A program made the translations under genes and the position numbers. The notes under the pieces were generated by a model. It was not told the origin of the DNA. It ran no database searches and was given only the letters and a program-made list of their open reading frames with translations. From contig CAJFHG010000004.1 of the NCBI GenBank assembly GCA_904379015.1, positions 1 through 64,000 on the forward strand: a stretch of DNA of 64,000 nucleotides, read 5' to 3'. This DNA is from Candidatus Paralachnospira caecorum (GTDB lineage Bacteria > Bacillota > Clostridia > Lachnospirales > Lachnospiraceae). This document shows positions 42,793-51,288 of the stretch, in pieces. Positions within the stretch are counted from its first letter, which is position 1; each line of letters begins with the position of its first letter.

Positions 42793-42857
42793 TTCTCATG
42801 AAACTCCTTTCATTGAATAAGCCCATTATATCAAAACTATGCCGGTTTGCAACGGCT

Positions 42858-43466
42858 TCAGCCCGATTTCTTTCTGATTTTTTTCCTGGTTTTCCCCGGT
42901 TTTGTCGTTTTTTTGCGAATGCTGTATCCAAAAGTGCCCAGCGCCTCCGCAAGCCCATAATAAACGCCATGGGAATAGGCAATGGGCTCCGCCTGATCGA
43001 ACCGGAATTTTCCCTTCGCGTCCAGCAGGGAAGCATCCACCTGGATCGCTTTCACTTCCGCCAGAAACATATGATGGGAGCCCAGCTCCTTCACTTCCGT
43101 CACCCGGCATTCCACATTGACGGGGCTTTCCAGAATGAGAGGCGCCTCCACCTCCCGCGCCGGCGCCGGCGTGAGATGCGTTTCCTTCCATTTGTCCGCG
43201 TCCCGCCCACTCCTGACGCCGCAGTAATCCACCGCGCGCACCATGGACTTTGTGGTCAGGTTGATGACAAAGGCCCCTGTCTCCCGGATCATATGATAGG
43301 AATACCGTTCCGGCCGGACCGATATATAGGCCATGGGCGGATTGGTGCAGACCGTGCCGGTCCACGCCGCCGTGAACAGATTCTGCCTTCCCTCCCGGTC
43401 CTGGCAGCTCACCAGAACGGCCGGAACAGGATAAATAAAATTGCCGGGCTTCCAGACTTCCTTCAC
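42858..43466 (-). CDS. Flavin reductase family (FMN-binding split barrel) protein
   Basis: About 202 residues. Split-barrel landmarks: PGNFIYPVPAVLVSCQDREG, AAWTGTVCTNPPMAYISVRP, SYHMIRETGAFVINLT and SPVNVECRVTEVKELGSHHM. The family binds FMN and acts as flavin reductase or flavoredoxin-like electron carrier. GTG at 43466 gives a good spacing to AGAGGAGG; GTG at 43478 overlaps the Shine-Dalgarno sequence. It lies 18 bases downstream of dnaB. The C-terminus is strongly basic (Lys/Arg-rich). Confidence 0.87.
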   Translation of the reverse strand: MKEVWKPGNFIYPVPAVLVSCQDREGRQNLFTAAWTGTVCTNPPMAYISVRPERYSYHMIRETGAFVINLTTKSMVRAVDYCGVRSGRDADKWKETHLTPAPAREVEAPLILESPVNVECRVTEVKELGSHHMFLAEVKAIQVDASLLDAKGKFRFDQAEPIAYSHGVYYGLAEALGTFGYSIRKKTTKPGKTRKKIRKKSG

Positions 43467-43484
43467 GGCAGTCCGCACCTCCTC

Positions 43485-44816
43485 TTATTTTTCCATGTTG
43501 ACAAACTTGGTATAATCCGGCAGCCACACCAGCTCCACCGTGCCTGTGGGGCCGTTTCTCTGCTTCGCGATGATGATCTCCGCGATATTGGGATTTTCCG
43601 TGTCCTTATTATAATAATCGTCCCTGTATATGAACATGACCACGTCCGCGTCCTGCTCAATGGCTCCGGATTCACGCAGATCCGACAGCATGGGGCGCTT
43701 GTCGGTCCTGCTCTCCACAGCACGGGACAGCTGGGACAGGGCAATGACCGGCGCGCCGATCTCTCTGGCCAGCGCCTTCAGGGAACGGGAAATATCAGAA
43801 ATCTCCTGCTGCCGGTTGTCCGAGTTCCTCCGACCCCCGGACATCAGCTGCAGATAGTCGATGATCACCAGGTCCAGGCCGTATTCCAGCTTGAACTTTC
43901 TGCATTTGGAACGCATCTCGGATACGGTGATGCCCGGCGTATCGTCGATGATCATCCTGGAATTGCCGATGATGCCCACACTCTCCACCAGCTTGTCCCA
44001 GTCAGAATCCGACAGATTTCCGGTCCGCAGCGCCTGGGAATCCACTCTGGACTCCATGGAAAACAGACGGTTCATCAGCTGCTCCTTGGACATTTCCAGA
44101 CTGAAGATCGCCGTAGTGTAATTCTTGCGCAGCGCCACATACTGGGCAATATTCAGCACGAAGGCAGTCTTTCCCATGGACGGACGGGCCGCCACCAGGA
44201 TCAGATCCGACGGCTGCAGGCCCGAAAGCTTGTAATCCAGGTCTGTAAAACCGGTTGGGATCCCGGTAATGGCGCTTTTGTTCTGGGAGGCCTTCTCGAT
44301 CTTTTCCAGGGTATTCAGGGCAATCTCCCGGATCGGGGTAAAATCTCCCGCTCCCTTGTCCTTCAGAAGATCAAAGATTTTCTTCTCTGTATCCTCCAGG
44401 ATCGCCTCCAGCGGCTCTTTCCCGCTGTAGCAGGCGTTGGCGATCTCTTCGTTGACCTTGATCAGTCTTCTGAGAACCGCCTTCTCACGCACGATCCCGG
44501 CGTACTGCCTCGCGTTGGCGGAGGTGGGCACCCCCGCGACCAGCTCTCCGATCATTTCCAGGCTGCTGATCTCCGGCGGCACGTCCTTTTCCCGCAGACG
44601 GTCCTGAAACGTAACCAGATCCACCGGCTTTCCTTCTGAATAAAGCTCCACCATGGTCTCGAACATGACTCCGTAGCGTCTGTCATAAAAGTCATCGCCG
44701 CGGATCATCTCCATCGCCGTGATGATGGCGTCCTTATCCATGAGCATGGCGCCGATCACGGACCGCTCCGCCTCAATGCTGTGGGGCAGGATCCGTTTTA
44801 TCAATGCCTCATCCAT
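43485..44816 (-). CDS. dnaB: Replicative DNA helicase DnaB
   Basis: A 443-residue helicase with the N-terminal primase-binding domain (EAERSVIGAMLMDKDAI) and a RecA-like C-terminal domain: Walker A RPSMGKTAFVLNIAQ (about residue 210), Walker B LVIIDYLQLMSG, and DNA-binding/arginine-finger segments RESGAIEQDADVVMFIYRDD. It unwinds DNA at the fork as a hexamer. GGGAGGAACGGC precedes the ATG. Part of the conserved gdpP-rplI-dnaB arrangement of Firmicutes. Confidence 0.97.
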   Translation of the reverse strand: MDEALIKRILPHSIEAERSVIGAMLMDKDAIITAMEMIRGDDFYDRRYGVMFETMVELYSEGKPVDLVTFQDRLREKDVPPEISSLEMIGELVAGVPTSANARQYAGIVREKAVLRRLIKVNEEIANACYSGKEPLEAILEDTEKKIFDLLKDKGAGDFTPIREIALNTLEKIEKASQNKSAITGIPTGFTDLDYKLSGLQPSDLILVAARPSMGKTAFVLNIAQYVALRKNYTTAIFSLEMSKEQLMNRLFSMESRVDSQALRTGNLSDSDWDKLVESVGIIGNSRMIIDDTPGITVSEMRSKCRKFKLEYGLDLVIIDYLQLMSGGRRNSDNRQQEISDISRSLKALAREIGAPVIALSQLSRAVESRTDKRPMLSDLRESGAIEQDADVVMFIYRDDYYNKDTENPNIAEIIIAKQRNGPTGTVELVWLPDYTKFVNMEK

Positions 44817-44834
44817 GCCGTTCCTCCCCGCCGA

Positions 44835-45281
44835 TTAAAGCTCTGCCACATGCACTCTCAGCTTTGCCGTCACATCCTTATGGAGCCTGACTGCCACTTC
44901 ATGGACGCCCAGAGTTTTCAGCGGCTCCTGGATCTGGATCTTTTTCTTATCCAGCTCAAGTCCGTACTGCTCCTTCACCGCAGCGGCGATCTCCTTGGAA
45001 GAAACAGAGCCGAACACCTTGCCGCCCTCCCCGGACTTCACCTTCAGTTCCACTGTTCCCTTTTCCAGTCTGGCCGCCAGCTCCTTCGCCGCCTCCAGCT
45101 GCTCCTTCGCCACCTTTTCCGCGTGGGCCTGCTGCAGCTTCAGATCGTTCAGGTTCTTCGCGTTCGCTTCTACGCCCAGCTTCTTGGGCAGAATATAATT
45201 TCTGGCATAGCCGTCATTCACTTTTACAATCTGTCCCTTTTTTCCCAGGGATTTCACATCTTCCAATAATACGATTTCCAT
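44835..45281 (-). CDS. rplI: 50S ribosomal protein L9
   Basis: A 148-residue L9 with the N-terminal domain ([35 protein letters not shown]), the long connecting helix (about 40-75) and the C-terminal rRNA-binding domain ([31 protein letters not shown]). AAAGGAGAGACAGA precedes the ATG. Gaps of 12 bases from gdpP and 18 to dnaB indicate one operon. Confidence 0.98.
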   Translation of the reverse strand: MEIVLLEDVKSLGKKGQIVKVNDGYARNYILPKKLGVEANAKNLNDLKLQQAHAEKVAKEQLEAAKELAARLEKGTVELKVKSGEGGKVFGSVSSKEIAAAVKEQYGLELDKKKIQIQEPLKTLGVHEVAVRLHKDVTAKLRVHVAEL

Positions 45282-45293
45282 TCTGTCTCTCCT

Positions 45294-47333
45294 TTACAGT
45301 TCTCCTTCATCCAGCATTTTTCTGATCACGTCTTTGACCTGCCGCACTGCCTCTTCCATGGTCACGCCGGCGAGCTGCGCCCCGGCCACGCTCATATGGC
45401 CGCCGCCGCCCAGCTTCTCCATGAGCACCTGCACATTGACCTCGTCTATGGAGCGGGCGCTGATATAGATTTTATTCTGAAATTCTGTCAGCACGATCGA
45501 CGCCTTGACCCCCACAATGTTCAGCAGTTCATTGGCGGCCTGCGCCCCGATAATGGTCGGGCTCTCCACGCCGTCGCTGGGGCAGATGCTGATGGCAAAG
45601 GCGTCCTCGAAAATCTCCGCGTGGCGGACCGCCTCTGCCTTGGCCTTGTAATCGGACATGCTGTCCCGGAACATTTTCCGCACCCGGGTCACGTCAGCGC
45701 CGCTCCTGCGCAGGAAGGCCGCCGCCTCAAAGGTCCTGACGCCGGTTTTATTCATAAAGTTGTTGGTATCGATTACGATGCCGGCATACATGGCATCGGC
45801 CTCCGCCTGCCGGATCTTCACATTGTCGCCGATGTACTGAAGCACCTCCGCCACCATTTCGCAGGCTGAGGACGCGTAGGGCTCCACATAGGACAATACC
45901 GCCGTGGTGATGCTTTCCCGGCTCTGTCTGTGATGGTCCAGCACCACGATCGTGGGAATGATATCAAGAAGCGGCGAGCACTCCGTATAGTTGGTCTTAT
46001 TGACATCCACCACCACCAGAAGCGCGTTGTCGTCGGCCATCTCAATGGCTTTGTCTCCCCGGATGAACATATCGTCCGCGTAGTCGGGATTGTTGATGAA
46101 CCGCTCAATGATCGGCCGCACCGACGAGGTAATATCATCCAGCACAATATGAGCCCGTTTGCTCAGCTCACAGCAGGCCCGGTAAATACCGATCCCGGCT
46201 CCCAGCGAATCCACATCGCCGATCTTATGGCCCATGATAAATACCTGGTCCCTCGTCTCGATCAGCTCCCGCAGGGCATGGGCCTTCACTCTGGCCTTTA
46301 CTCTCGTGTTTTTCTCCTGAGACTGGGATTTCCCGCCGTAATAATTGATGGTCTCGCCGTCCTTCACCACAGCCTGGTCTCCGCCCCGGCCCAGCGCCAT
46401 ATCAATGGCGGTCCGCGCGTACTCATAATTCTGGATATAGCTTCCGCCGCCCATACCCAGGCCGATGGAAAGCGTCACGGCCATATCGTTTCCGATATTG
46501 ACCGTCTTCACGTCCTCCAGAAGGGAAAACTTTGACGCCTTCAGATTTTCCATATACTGCTTTTCTATGGCGATGAAATATTTGTCTTTCTCGATCTTCT
46601 TGACGATGCCGCCCATGCTGTTGATATATTTGTTGATCTTCCGGTCGATCAGAGCGATCAGAAGAGACCGGCGCACTTCCTCAATGCTCTCCAGAGCCTC
46701 CTCATAATTGTCAAGATAGATCAGCCCGGCCACCAGCTTCTGGTTCTCGATCTCCTGCTGATACCGGATCTTTTCCGTCTCGTCAAAGAGATAGGCCGCG
46801 ATCAGTCCTACGCTGAAGCCCTCTTCCTCATCCTCCCGGAGCCCCTCCTCCGTCATGTAAATATTCTTCAGATGCAGACGGTAATACCGGTTTTCGAAAG
46901 CGATATCAAAAATCATGGTCTCCGGAGACAATGAGATCTGGTCTGTCTCCAGCTCCGGAAACAGATCCGTGATCTTCTTTCTCAGGCACCGATCTTTTTT
47001 CACGATCTCGCCGAAGGCATTGTTGATCCAGAGAATCCGCCCCTGCTCATCCAGCAGCGCGTACGGAACATCCAGATCTGACAACAGCTGCTTCTGGATC
47101 TGCGCATGGTTCACCGCGAACACCAGCAGCTCTCTCATGATCAGGGGACGCTTGACCAGATAAAACCAGAAGGCGATCACAAAATAAACCGCCGCCGCCA
47201 CGGTGCAGACAAGTCCCGCCCGGATATCCGCCGCGTAGGCGATCCCTGTCATAAAAAGGACCAGAACGCCCAGATACAGCGGCCAGTTTATAAAGCTCTG
47301 GAGCCATCCCTTTAGTTTTACATCATTTTTCAT
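45294..47333 (-). CDS. gdpP: Cyclic-di-AMP phosphodiesterase GdpP
   Basis: A 679-residue membrane protein with two TM helices (about 10-55), a PAS-like domain (LLDEQGRILWINNAFGEIVK), a degenerate GGDEF domain (the signature is replaced around IGLGMGGGSYIQNYEYARTA), and the DHH/DHHA1 phosphodiesterase (MGHKIGDVDSLGAGIGIYRA, VVLDHHRQ, GGGGHMSVAGAQL). It degrades c-di-AMP, tuning potassium and cell-wall homeostasis. ATG at 47333 has AAGGAGAGTTTT; the frame is open to 47369. Confidence 0.96.
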   Translation of the reverse strand: MKNDVKLKGWLQSFINWPLYLGVLVLFMTGIAYAADIRAGLVCTVAAAVYFVIAFWFYLVKRPLIMRELLVFAVNHAQIQKQLLSDLDVPYALLDEQGRILWINNAFGEIVKKDRCLRKKITDLFPELETDQISLSPETMIFDIAFENRYYRLHLKNIYMTEEGLREDEEEGFSVGLIAAYLFDETEKIRYQQEIENQKLVAGLIYLDNYEEALESIEEVRRSLLIALIDRKINKYINSMGGIVKKIEKDKYFIAIEKQYMENLKASKFSLLEDVKTVNIGNDMAVTLSIGLGMGGGSYIQNYEYARTAIDMALGRGGDQAVVKDGETINYYGGKSQSQEKNTRVKARVKAHALRELIETRDQVFIMGHKIGDVDSLGAGIGIYRACCELSKRAHIVLDDITSSVRPIIERFINNPDYADDMFIRGDKAIEMADDNALLVVVDVNKTNYTECSPLLDIIPTIVVLDHHRQSRESITTAVLSYVEPYASSACEMVAEVLQYIGDNVKIRQAEADAMYAGIVIDTNNFMNKTGVRTFEAAAFLRRSGADVTRVRKMFRDSMSDYKAKAEAVRHAEIFEDAFAISICPSDGVESPTIIGAQAANELLNIVGVKASIVLTEFQNKIYISARSIDEVNVQVLMEKLGGGGHMSVAGAQLAGVTMEEAVRQVKDVIRKMLDEGEL

Positions 47334-47379
47334 AAAACTCTCCTTAAAATGCCCTGCATTTTTCCGCATTTCGCACTTT

Positions 47380-47408
47380 ATTATAGCATTAAACCCACTT
47401 CTTTACAA
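47380..47408 (-). promoter_or_regulatory. Promoter of the gdpP-rplI-dnaB operon
   Basis: On the minus strand TTGTAA (47403-47408), exactly 17 bases, then TATAAT (47380-47385), about 45 bases before gdpP. The -35 box lies in the loop and left arm of the hairpin that follows nrdG. Confidence 0.72.
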
Positions 47409-47419
47409 GAAGTGGGTTT
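47391..47419 (-). terminator. Hairpin after nrdG, overlapping the gdpP promoter
   Basis: AAACCCACTTCT and AGAAGTGGGTTT form a perfect 12-bp stem with a 5-base loop, six bases past the nrdG stop. On the minus strand the stem ends GGGTTT and is followed by AATGC, so the U-tract is short. Confidence 0.6.
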
Positions 47420-47424
47420 CAATA

Positions 47425-47928
47425 TCATGAACCGCGGGCATCCTTCGGATCCAGTTTTATGATTCTCTGATTCCTGCTTCCCCTGAACACCAGGCTGAGA
47501 TCCTTTTCTTCCTCCCGGAACGGACCGTCCACCAGCACATCGATGCAGGAGAGCATTTCATCCGTGTACTCTGTATACACCTTTCCGCCCCGGACCAAAT
47601 CCGCGTCATACAGATATCCTGTATAGCACCAGATATCTTTCCGGGGATATGTTTTCCGGATGCGCTTCAGCAGTCCGGCCGCCTCCGGCTGGTTTTCCGG
47701 CTCAAAGGGCTCTCCGCCGAGAAGGGTGAAGCCCTGAATATACTCAGGAGCCAGAAGACGCAGGATCTCTTCGCGGGTTTCCTCCGTAAAGGGCTGTCCG
47801 TACTGAAAATCCCAGGTATCGGGATTGAAGCAGCCCCGGCAGCAGTTGCGGCAGCCGGACACGAACAGCGTCACCCGCACGCCCGGCCCGTTGGCAATGT
47901 CGCAGGCCTTTATGGTTCCGTAATACAT
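47425..47928 (-). CDS. nrdG: Anaerobic ribonucleotide reductase activating protein (radical SAM)
   Basis: A 167-residue activase with the radical-SAM motif C-X3-C-X2-C in SGCRNCCRGCFNPDTW (about residues 24-35), the GGE-type SAM contact LLGGEPFEPEN, and IDVLVDGPFREEEKDL near the end. It installs the glycyl radical on NrdD under anoxia. ATG at 47928 has GGAGGAGAAAC; the frame is open to 48045 without support. It is separated from nrdD by an unrelated S-layer-homology gene. Confidence 0.94.
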   Translation of the reverse strand: MYYGTIKACDIANGPGVRVTLFVSGCRNCCRGCFNPDTWDFQYGQPFTEETREEILRLLAPEYIQGFTLLGGEPFEPENQPEAAGLLKRIRKTYPRKDIWCYTGYLYDADLVRGGKVYTEYTDEMLSCIDVLVDGPFREEEKDLSLVFRGSRNQRIIKLDPKDARGS

Positions 47929-48041
47929 GTTTCTCCTCCGCGCTCCCTTCTCTGCGGATCCTCCGCAGGCAAAATCCTGCAAAGCAGCCGGAACAATCAT
48001 AATATGATCATTACCGCGGCGAAACGGCTCTTCAGCATCGA

Positions 48042-48755
48042 TCAAAGCAATGTTTTGTTGCCATACTTTTCAAAATCTGCACCATAGACTTCAATAAAAC
48101 GCTGAAGCATAGTAGCTGCCATGGCTCTGTTCACCGGTCCCTGCGGATTCAGCATCTTTACATCGGTTCCTTCTCCCTGAATGATTCCGTCCCGAACCAT
48201 CCAGTACATAGCCATATTTGCATAATCGCTTACTTCATCCGCATCAGGAAATTTTCCAAGAACACCCGGATCTCTTTCAGGTATAGATACATAACCAACT
48301 ACTGATTGTGCAAAATTATACAGGGCTACTGCAAAATCCTGTCTGATAATGGTATCTCCAACGCCAAAATCTCCTGAAGAATAACCGTTCATAATCTGGT
48401 ATTTTTTCACCCAATTTACAGCATCTTCGTAATACGCATTTTTTGACTCATCCAGATTCAATTCACTGTTCATGGTGTTTTTATAAAAACGCCCAAAAAT
48501 AACAGCCAGATCATGTCTCTGAAGATATTCCCCTGGAGCGAAATAACCCGCATATGCCCCGGATTTTCCCGTCATAAGTCCCTCATTTTTCACATACCAC
48601 ACCGCATCAAAATACCATGCGTCGGCATCTACATCGAGAAATGGATGCAGTATATCATCGATCACAATCTCCTGATCCTCTGCAAATACAGTGCCTGTCA
48701 TGCAAAAACATAGAACAAATGATAATAATAATGCGATTGTCTTTTTTTTCATCAT
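48042..48755 (-). CDS. S-layer homology (SLH) domain exported protein
   Basis: A 237-residue protein with a signal peptide (about 1-25, cleavage near TVFAE) and three SLH-like modules: HPFLDVDADAWYFDAVWYVK with GLMTGKSGAYAGYFAPG and LQRHDLAVIFGRFY; AYYEDAVNWVKKYQIMNGYS with IIRQDFAVALYNFAQ; and FPDADEVSDYANMAMYWMVR with GPVNRAMAATMLQRF. SLH modules bind pyruvylated wall polysaccharide. The protein is little more than the SLH modules, with no effector domain. Start ATG-ATG at 48755/48752 behind GAGGAGGGATAC. It is noticeably more AT-rich than nrdD and nrdG on either side. Confidence 0.9.
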   Translation of the reverse strand: MMKKKTIALLLSFVLCFCMTGTVFAEDQEIVIDDILHPFLDVDADAWYFDAVWYVKNEGLMTGKSGAYAGYFAPGEYLQRHDLAVIFGRFYKNTMNSELNLDESKNAYYEDAVNWVKKYQIMNGYSSGDFGVGDTIIRQDFAVALYNFAQSVVGYVSIPERDPGVLGKFPDADEVSDYANMAMYWMVRDGIIQGEGTDVKMLNPQGPVNRAMAATMLQRFIEVYGADFEKYGNKTLL

Positions 48756-48799
48756 GTATCCCTCCTCGTAAAAATATTGATACAACTCCTTACAGGTTT

Positions 48800-48829
48800 A
48801 GTATAAAATCACAGCCCCCCCAATGTCAA
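48800..48829 (-). promoter_or_regulatory. Strong promoter of the SLH gene
   Basis: On the minus strand TTGACA (48824-48829), 18-base spacer containing G7, TATACT (48800-48805), 45 bases before the start. It makes the SLH gene an independent transcription unit, with possible read-through into nrdG. Confidence 0.72.
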
Positions 48830-48952
48830 TCCGTATTTTTTCTTGAGTTTCCGCAGAATTATCCCCGACTACATCATCTTCTTCTGTCGGAATGAGAACC
48901 AATTCCAAGGTAAGCAGCGCAACGGAAAGGCCGGAAGCAGCAGGACTGTTTT

Positions 48953-51142
48953 TTACAGATGGAGCACCCGGTCCCGGATCTCCTGGGTCCGCCCCTGGTT
49001 CCAGAACTGAGTCCCGATATAGCCGCAGGTCCGTCTCGCCACAAACATCTGATCCTGGTCTCTGTTCCCGCAGTTGGGGCATTCCCAGACCAGTTTTCCG
49101 CTCTCGTCCTCTTTGATCAGGATCTCACCGTCATATCCGCAGCATTCACAGAAATCGCTCTTTGTATTCAGCTCGGCGTACATAATATTGTCATAGATGA
49201 ATTTCATGACCGACAGCACCGCCGGAATGTTGTTCTGCATATTGGGCACTTCCACATAGCTGATGGCGCCGCCGGGGGACAGCTTCTGGAATTCCGACTC
49301 GAATTTCAGCTTGCTGAAGGCGTCGATCTGCTCCGTCACATGCACATGATAGCTGTTGGTGATATAATTTTTATCGGTAACGCCCTTTATGATCCCGAAT
49401 CGTTTCTGAAGGCATTTGGCGAATTTATAGGTGGTGGACTCCATGGGCGTGCCGTACACGGAATAGCTGATATTTTCCGCTTCCTTCCATTCCGCGCACT
49501 TGTCGTTCAGCCGCTTCATCACCTGAAGGGCAAAAGGCTTCGCCTCCGGATCGGTATGGGATTTCCCCAGCATGCGCATGCACATTTCATACAGACCCGC
49601 GTACCCCAGGGAAATGGTGGAATATCCGCCGTACAGCAGCCGGTCGATCCGCTCTCCTTTTTTGAGGCGGGCCAGGGCGCCGTACTGCCAGAGGATGGGC
49701 GCCGCGTCGGAAAGAGTCCCCACCAGTCTTTCATGGCGGCAGCGCAGGGCTCTGTGGCAGAGCTCCAGCCGTTCGTCCAGAATCTTCCAGAATTTCTCCA
49801 TATTTCCTTCCGCCGAGCAGGCCACATCCACCAGATTGATGGTCACCACGCCCTGATTGAACCGGCCGTAGAACTTATGGCTTCCGTCCGGATTCCGCTG
49901 GGAATCCTCCACCGTCAGGAAGGAGCGGCATCCCATGCAGGGATAGACGCAGCCCTTCTTCAGCTCCTTCATAATCTTCGCGGAAATATAGTCGGGCACC
50001 ATGCGCTTCGCCGTGCATTTCGCCGCCAGCTCCGTCAGATACCAGTAACGGGAGTCCTCTGTGATATTGTCCTCATCCAGCACGTAGATCAGCTTCGGAA
50101 AAGCCGGCGTGATCCAGACGCCCTTCTCGTTCTTCACTCCCTGCATTCTCTGGCGCAGGACCTCCTCCGTGATCATGGCCAGATCGTCTCTGGTCCTGCC
50201 CTCCGGCACCTCATCCAGATACATGAACACAGTCACGAAGGGCGCCTGCCCGTTGCAGGTCATCAGGGTGATCAGCTGATACTGGATCGTCTGAATGCCG
50301 CTCCTGACCTCTTCCCTCAGGCGCATCTCCGTCACCCTGGAAATGATCCCCTCATCCAGGCTCTCCCCGCAGGCCTTCCGCTCCTCCGTCACACTGTTCC
50401 GGATCTTCTGTCTGCTGATATCCACAAAAGGCGCCAGATGCGCCAGGGTAAAGGACTGGCCGCCGTACTGATTGCTGGCCACCTGGGCCACGATCTGAGT
50501 CGTCACATTGCAGGCCGTGAAAAAGCTGTGGGGCTTTTCGATCAGGGTCTCGCTGATGACCGTGCCGTTCTGGAGCATATCCTCCAGATTGATCAGATCG
50601 CAGTTATGCTCCCTCTGGGCAAAATAATCCGTATCGTGAAAATGGATGATCCCTTCCTCATGGGCCCGGACTACGTCCTCGGGAAGCAGCATCCTCCTGG
50701 AAAGATCCTTGCTCACTTCGCCTGCCATATAGTCTCTCTGGGTGGAATTGATCACCGGGTTTTTATTGGAATTCTCCTGGTTGACTTCTTCATTGAGATT
50801 GTCAAGAAGAGAAAGGATTCCGTTATCTGTGGTATTGGACTTGCGCATCAGCTCTCTTTTATAGCGGTAGCGGACATACTTCTGGGCCACCTCATAGCCC
50901 CGCATCTCCATGATCGCCGTCTCCACCATATCCTGAATATCTTCTACATGGACGGCATGGGACATCTCCCGGATCTCCCCCGCCACGTTCTCCGCCACGG
51001 CAGCGATCTGATATTCGCTCATCTGATGGACTTTGTCCACTTCCTTGTTCGCTTTCTTGACCGCGTTCACGATCTTGCTGATATCAAAAGCCACTTCCTC
51101 GCCGTTTCTTTTGATTACCCGCGTCTTAACCTCTTCATTCAT
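48953..51142 (-). CDS. nrdD: Anaerobic ribonucleoside-triphosphate reductase (class III)
   Basis: A 729-residue class-III reductase. The N-terminal ATP-cone (VIKRNGEEVAFDISKIVNAV, about 9-28) gives allosteric control. The catalytic barrel includes HDTDYFAQREHNCDLINLED and CMGCRSF. The C-terminus has a zinc site (CECCGYDG, CPNCGNRD) and the glycyl-radical loop RTCGYIGTQFWNQGRTQEI. It makes dNTPs from NTPs without oxygen, using formate as reductant in characterised members. The ATG lies behind AAGGAG, downstream of a strong leader hairpin. Confidence 0.97.
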   Translation of the reverse strand: MNEEVKTRVIKRNGEEVAFDISKIVNAVKKANKEVDKVHQMSEYQIAAVAENVAGEIREMSHAVHVEDIQDMVETAIMEMRGYEVAQKYVRYRYKRELMRKSNTTDNGILSLLDNLNEEVNQENSNKNPVINSTQRDYMAGEVSKDLSRRMLLPEDVVRAHEEGIIHFHDTDYFAQREHNCDLINLEDMLQNGTVISETLIEKPHSFFTACNVTTQIVAQVASNQYGGQSFTLAHLAPFVDISRQKIRNSVTEERKACGESLDEGIISRVTEMRLREEVRSGIQTIQYQLITLMTCNGQAPFVTVFMYLDEVPEGRTRDDLAMITEEVLRQRMQGVKNEKGVWITPAFPKLIYVLDEDNITEDSRYWYLTELAAKCTAKRMVPDYISAKIMKELKKGCVYPCMGCRSFLTVEDSQRNPDGSHKFYGRFNQGVVTINLVDVACSAEGNMEKFWKILDERLELCHRALRCRHERLVGTLSDAAPILWQYGALARLKKGERIDRLLYGGYSTISLGYAGLYEMCMRMLGKSHTDPEAKPFALQVMKRLNDKCAEWKEAENISYSVYGTPMESTTYKFAKCLQKRFGIIKGVTDKNYITNSYHVHVTEQIDAFSKLKFESEFQKLSPGGAISYVEVPNMQNNIPAVLSVMKFIYDNIMYAELNTKSDFCECCGYDGEILIKEDESGKLVWECPNCGNRDQDQMFVARRTCGYIGTQFWNQGRTQEIRDRVLHL

Positions 51143-51162
51143 AAATACTCCTTAATCAGCCA

Positions 51163-51189
51163 GCCCCCTACCAGATATTGGTAGGGGGC
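51163..51189. promoter_or_regulatory. Stable hairpin in the nrdD leader
   Basis: GCCCCCTACC (51163-51172) and GGTAGGGGGC (51180-51189) pair perfectly around a 7-base loop, 21 bases upstream of the nrdD start and just ahead of its ribosome binding site. T6 follows on the plus strand (51192-51197), so it is a textbook terminator only for antisense transcripts. On the minus strand it is either the end of the MFS transcript or a leader element. Confidence 0.6.
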
Positions 51190-51288
51190 CGTTTTTTCAA
51201 CACAACATCTTGGCCGCAAGGAATATCATACAATAAATATCCGCAAATGGGAAGGGGGAATTTCAGAATATTTTTTATTCAGACTATT

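Noticed and set aside
48798..49082. 94-codon minus-strand frame overlapping the nrdD end and the gap before the SLH gene
   Set aside because: Most of it is out-of-frame nrdD sequence, it has no ribosome binding site, and its end runs through the SLH promoter.
48959..51184. 741-codon plus-strand open frame opposite nrdD
   Set aside because: Antisense to a certain gene, with no motif or start signal; the same composition artefact.
51143..51288. NrdR box upstream of nrdD
   Set aside because: The palindromic TACCAGATATTGGTA resembles a regulator site but is part of the GC hairpin and does not fit the NrdR consensus; no second box is seen.
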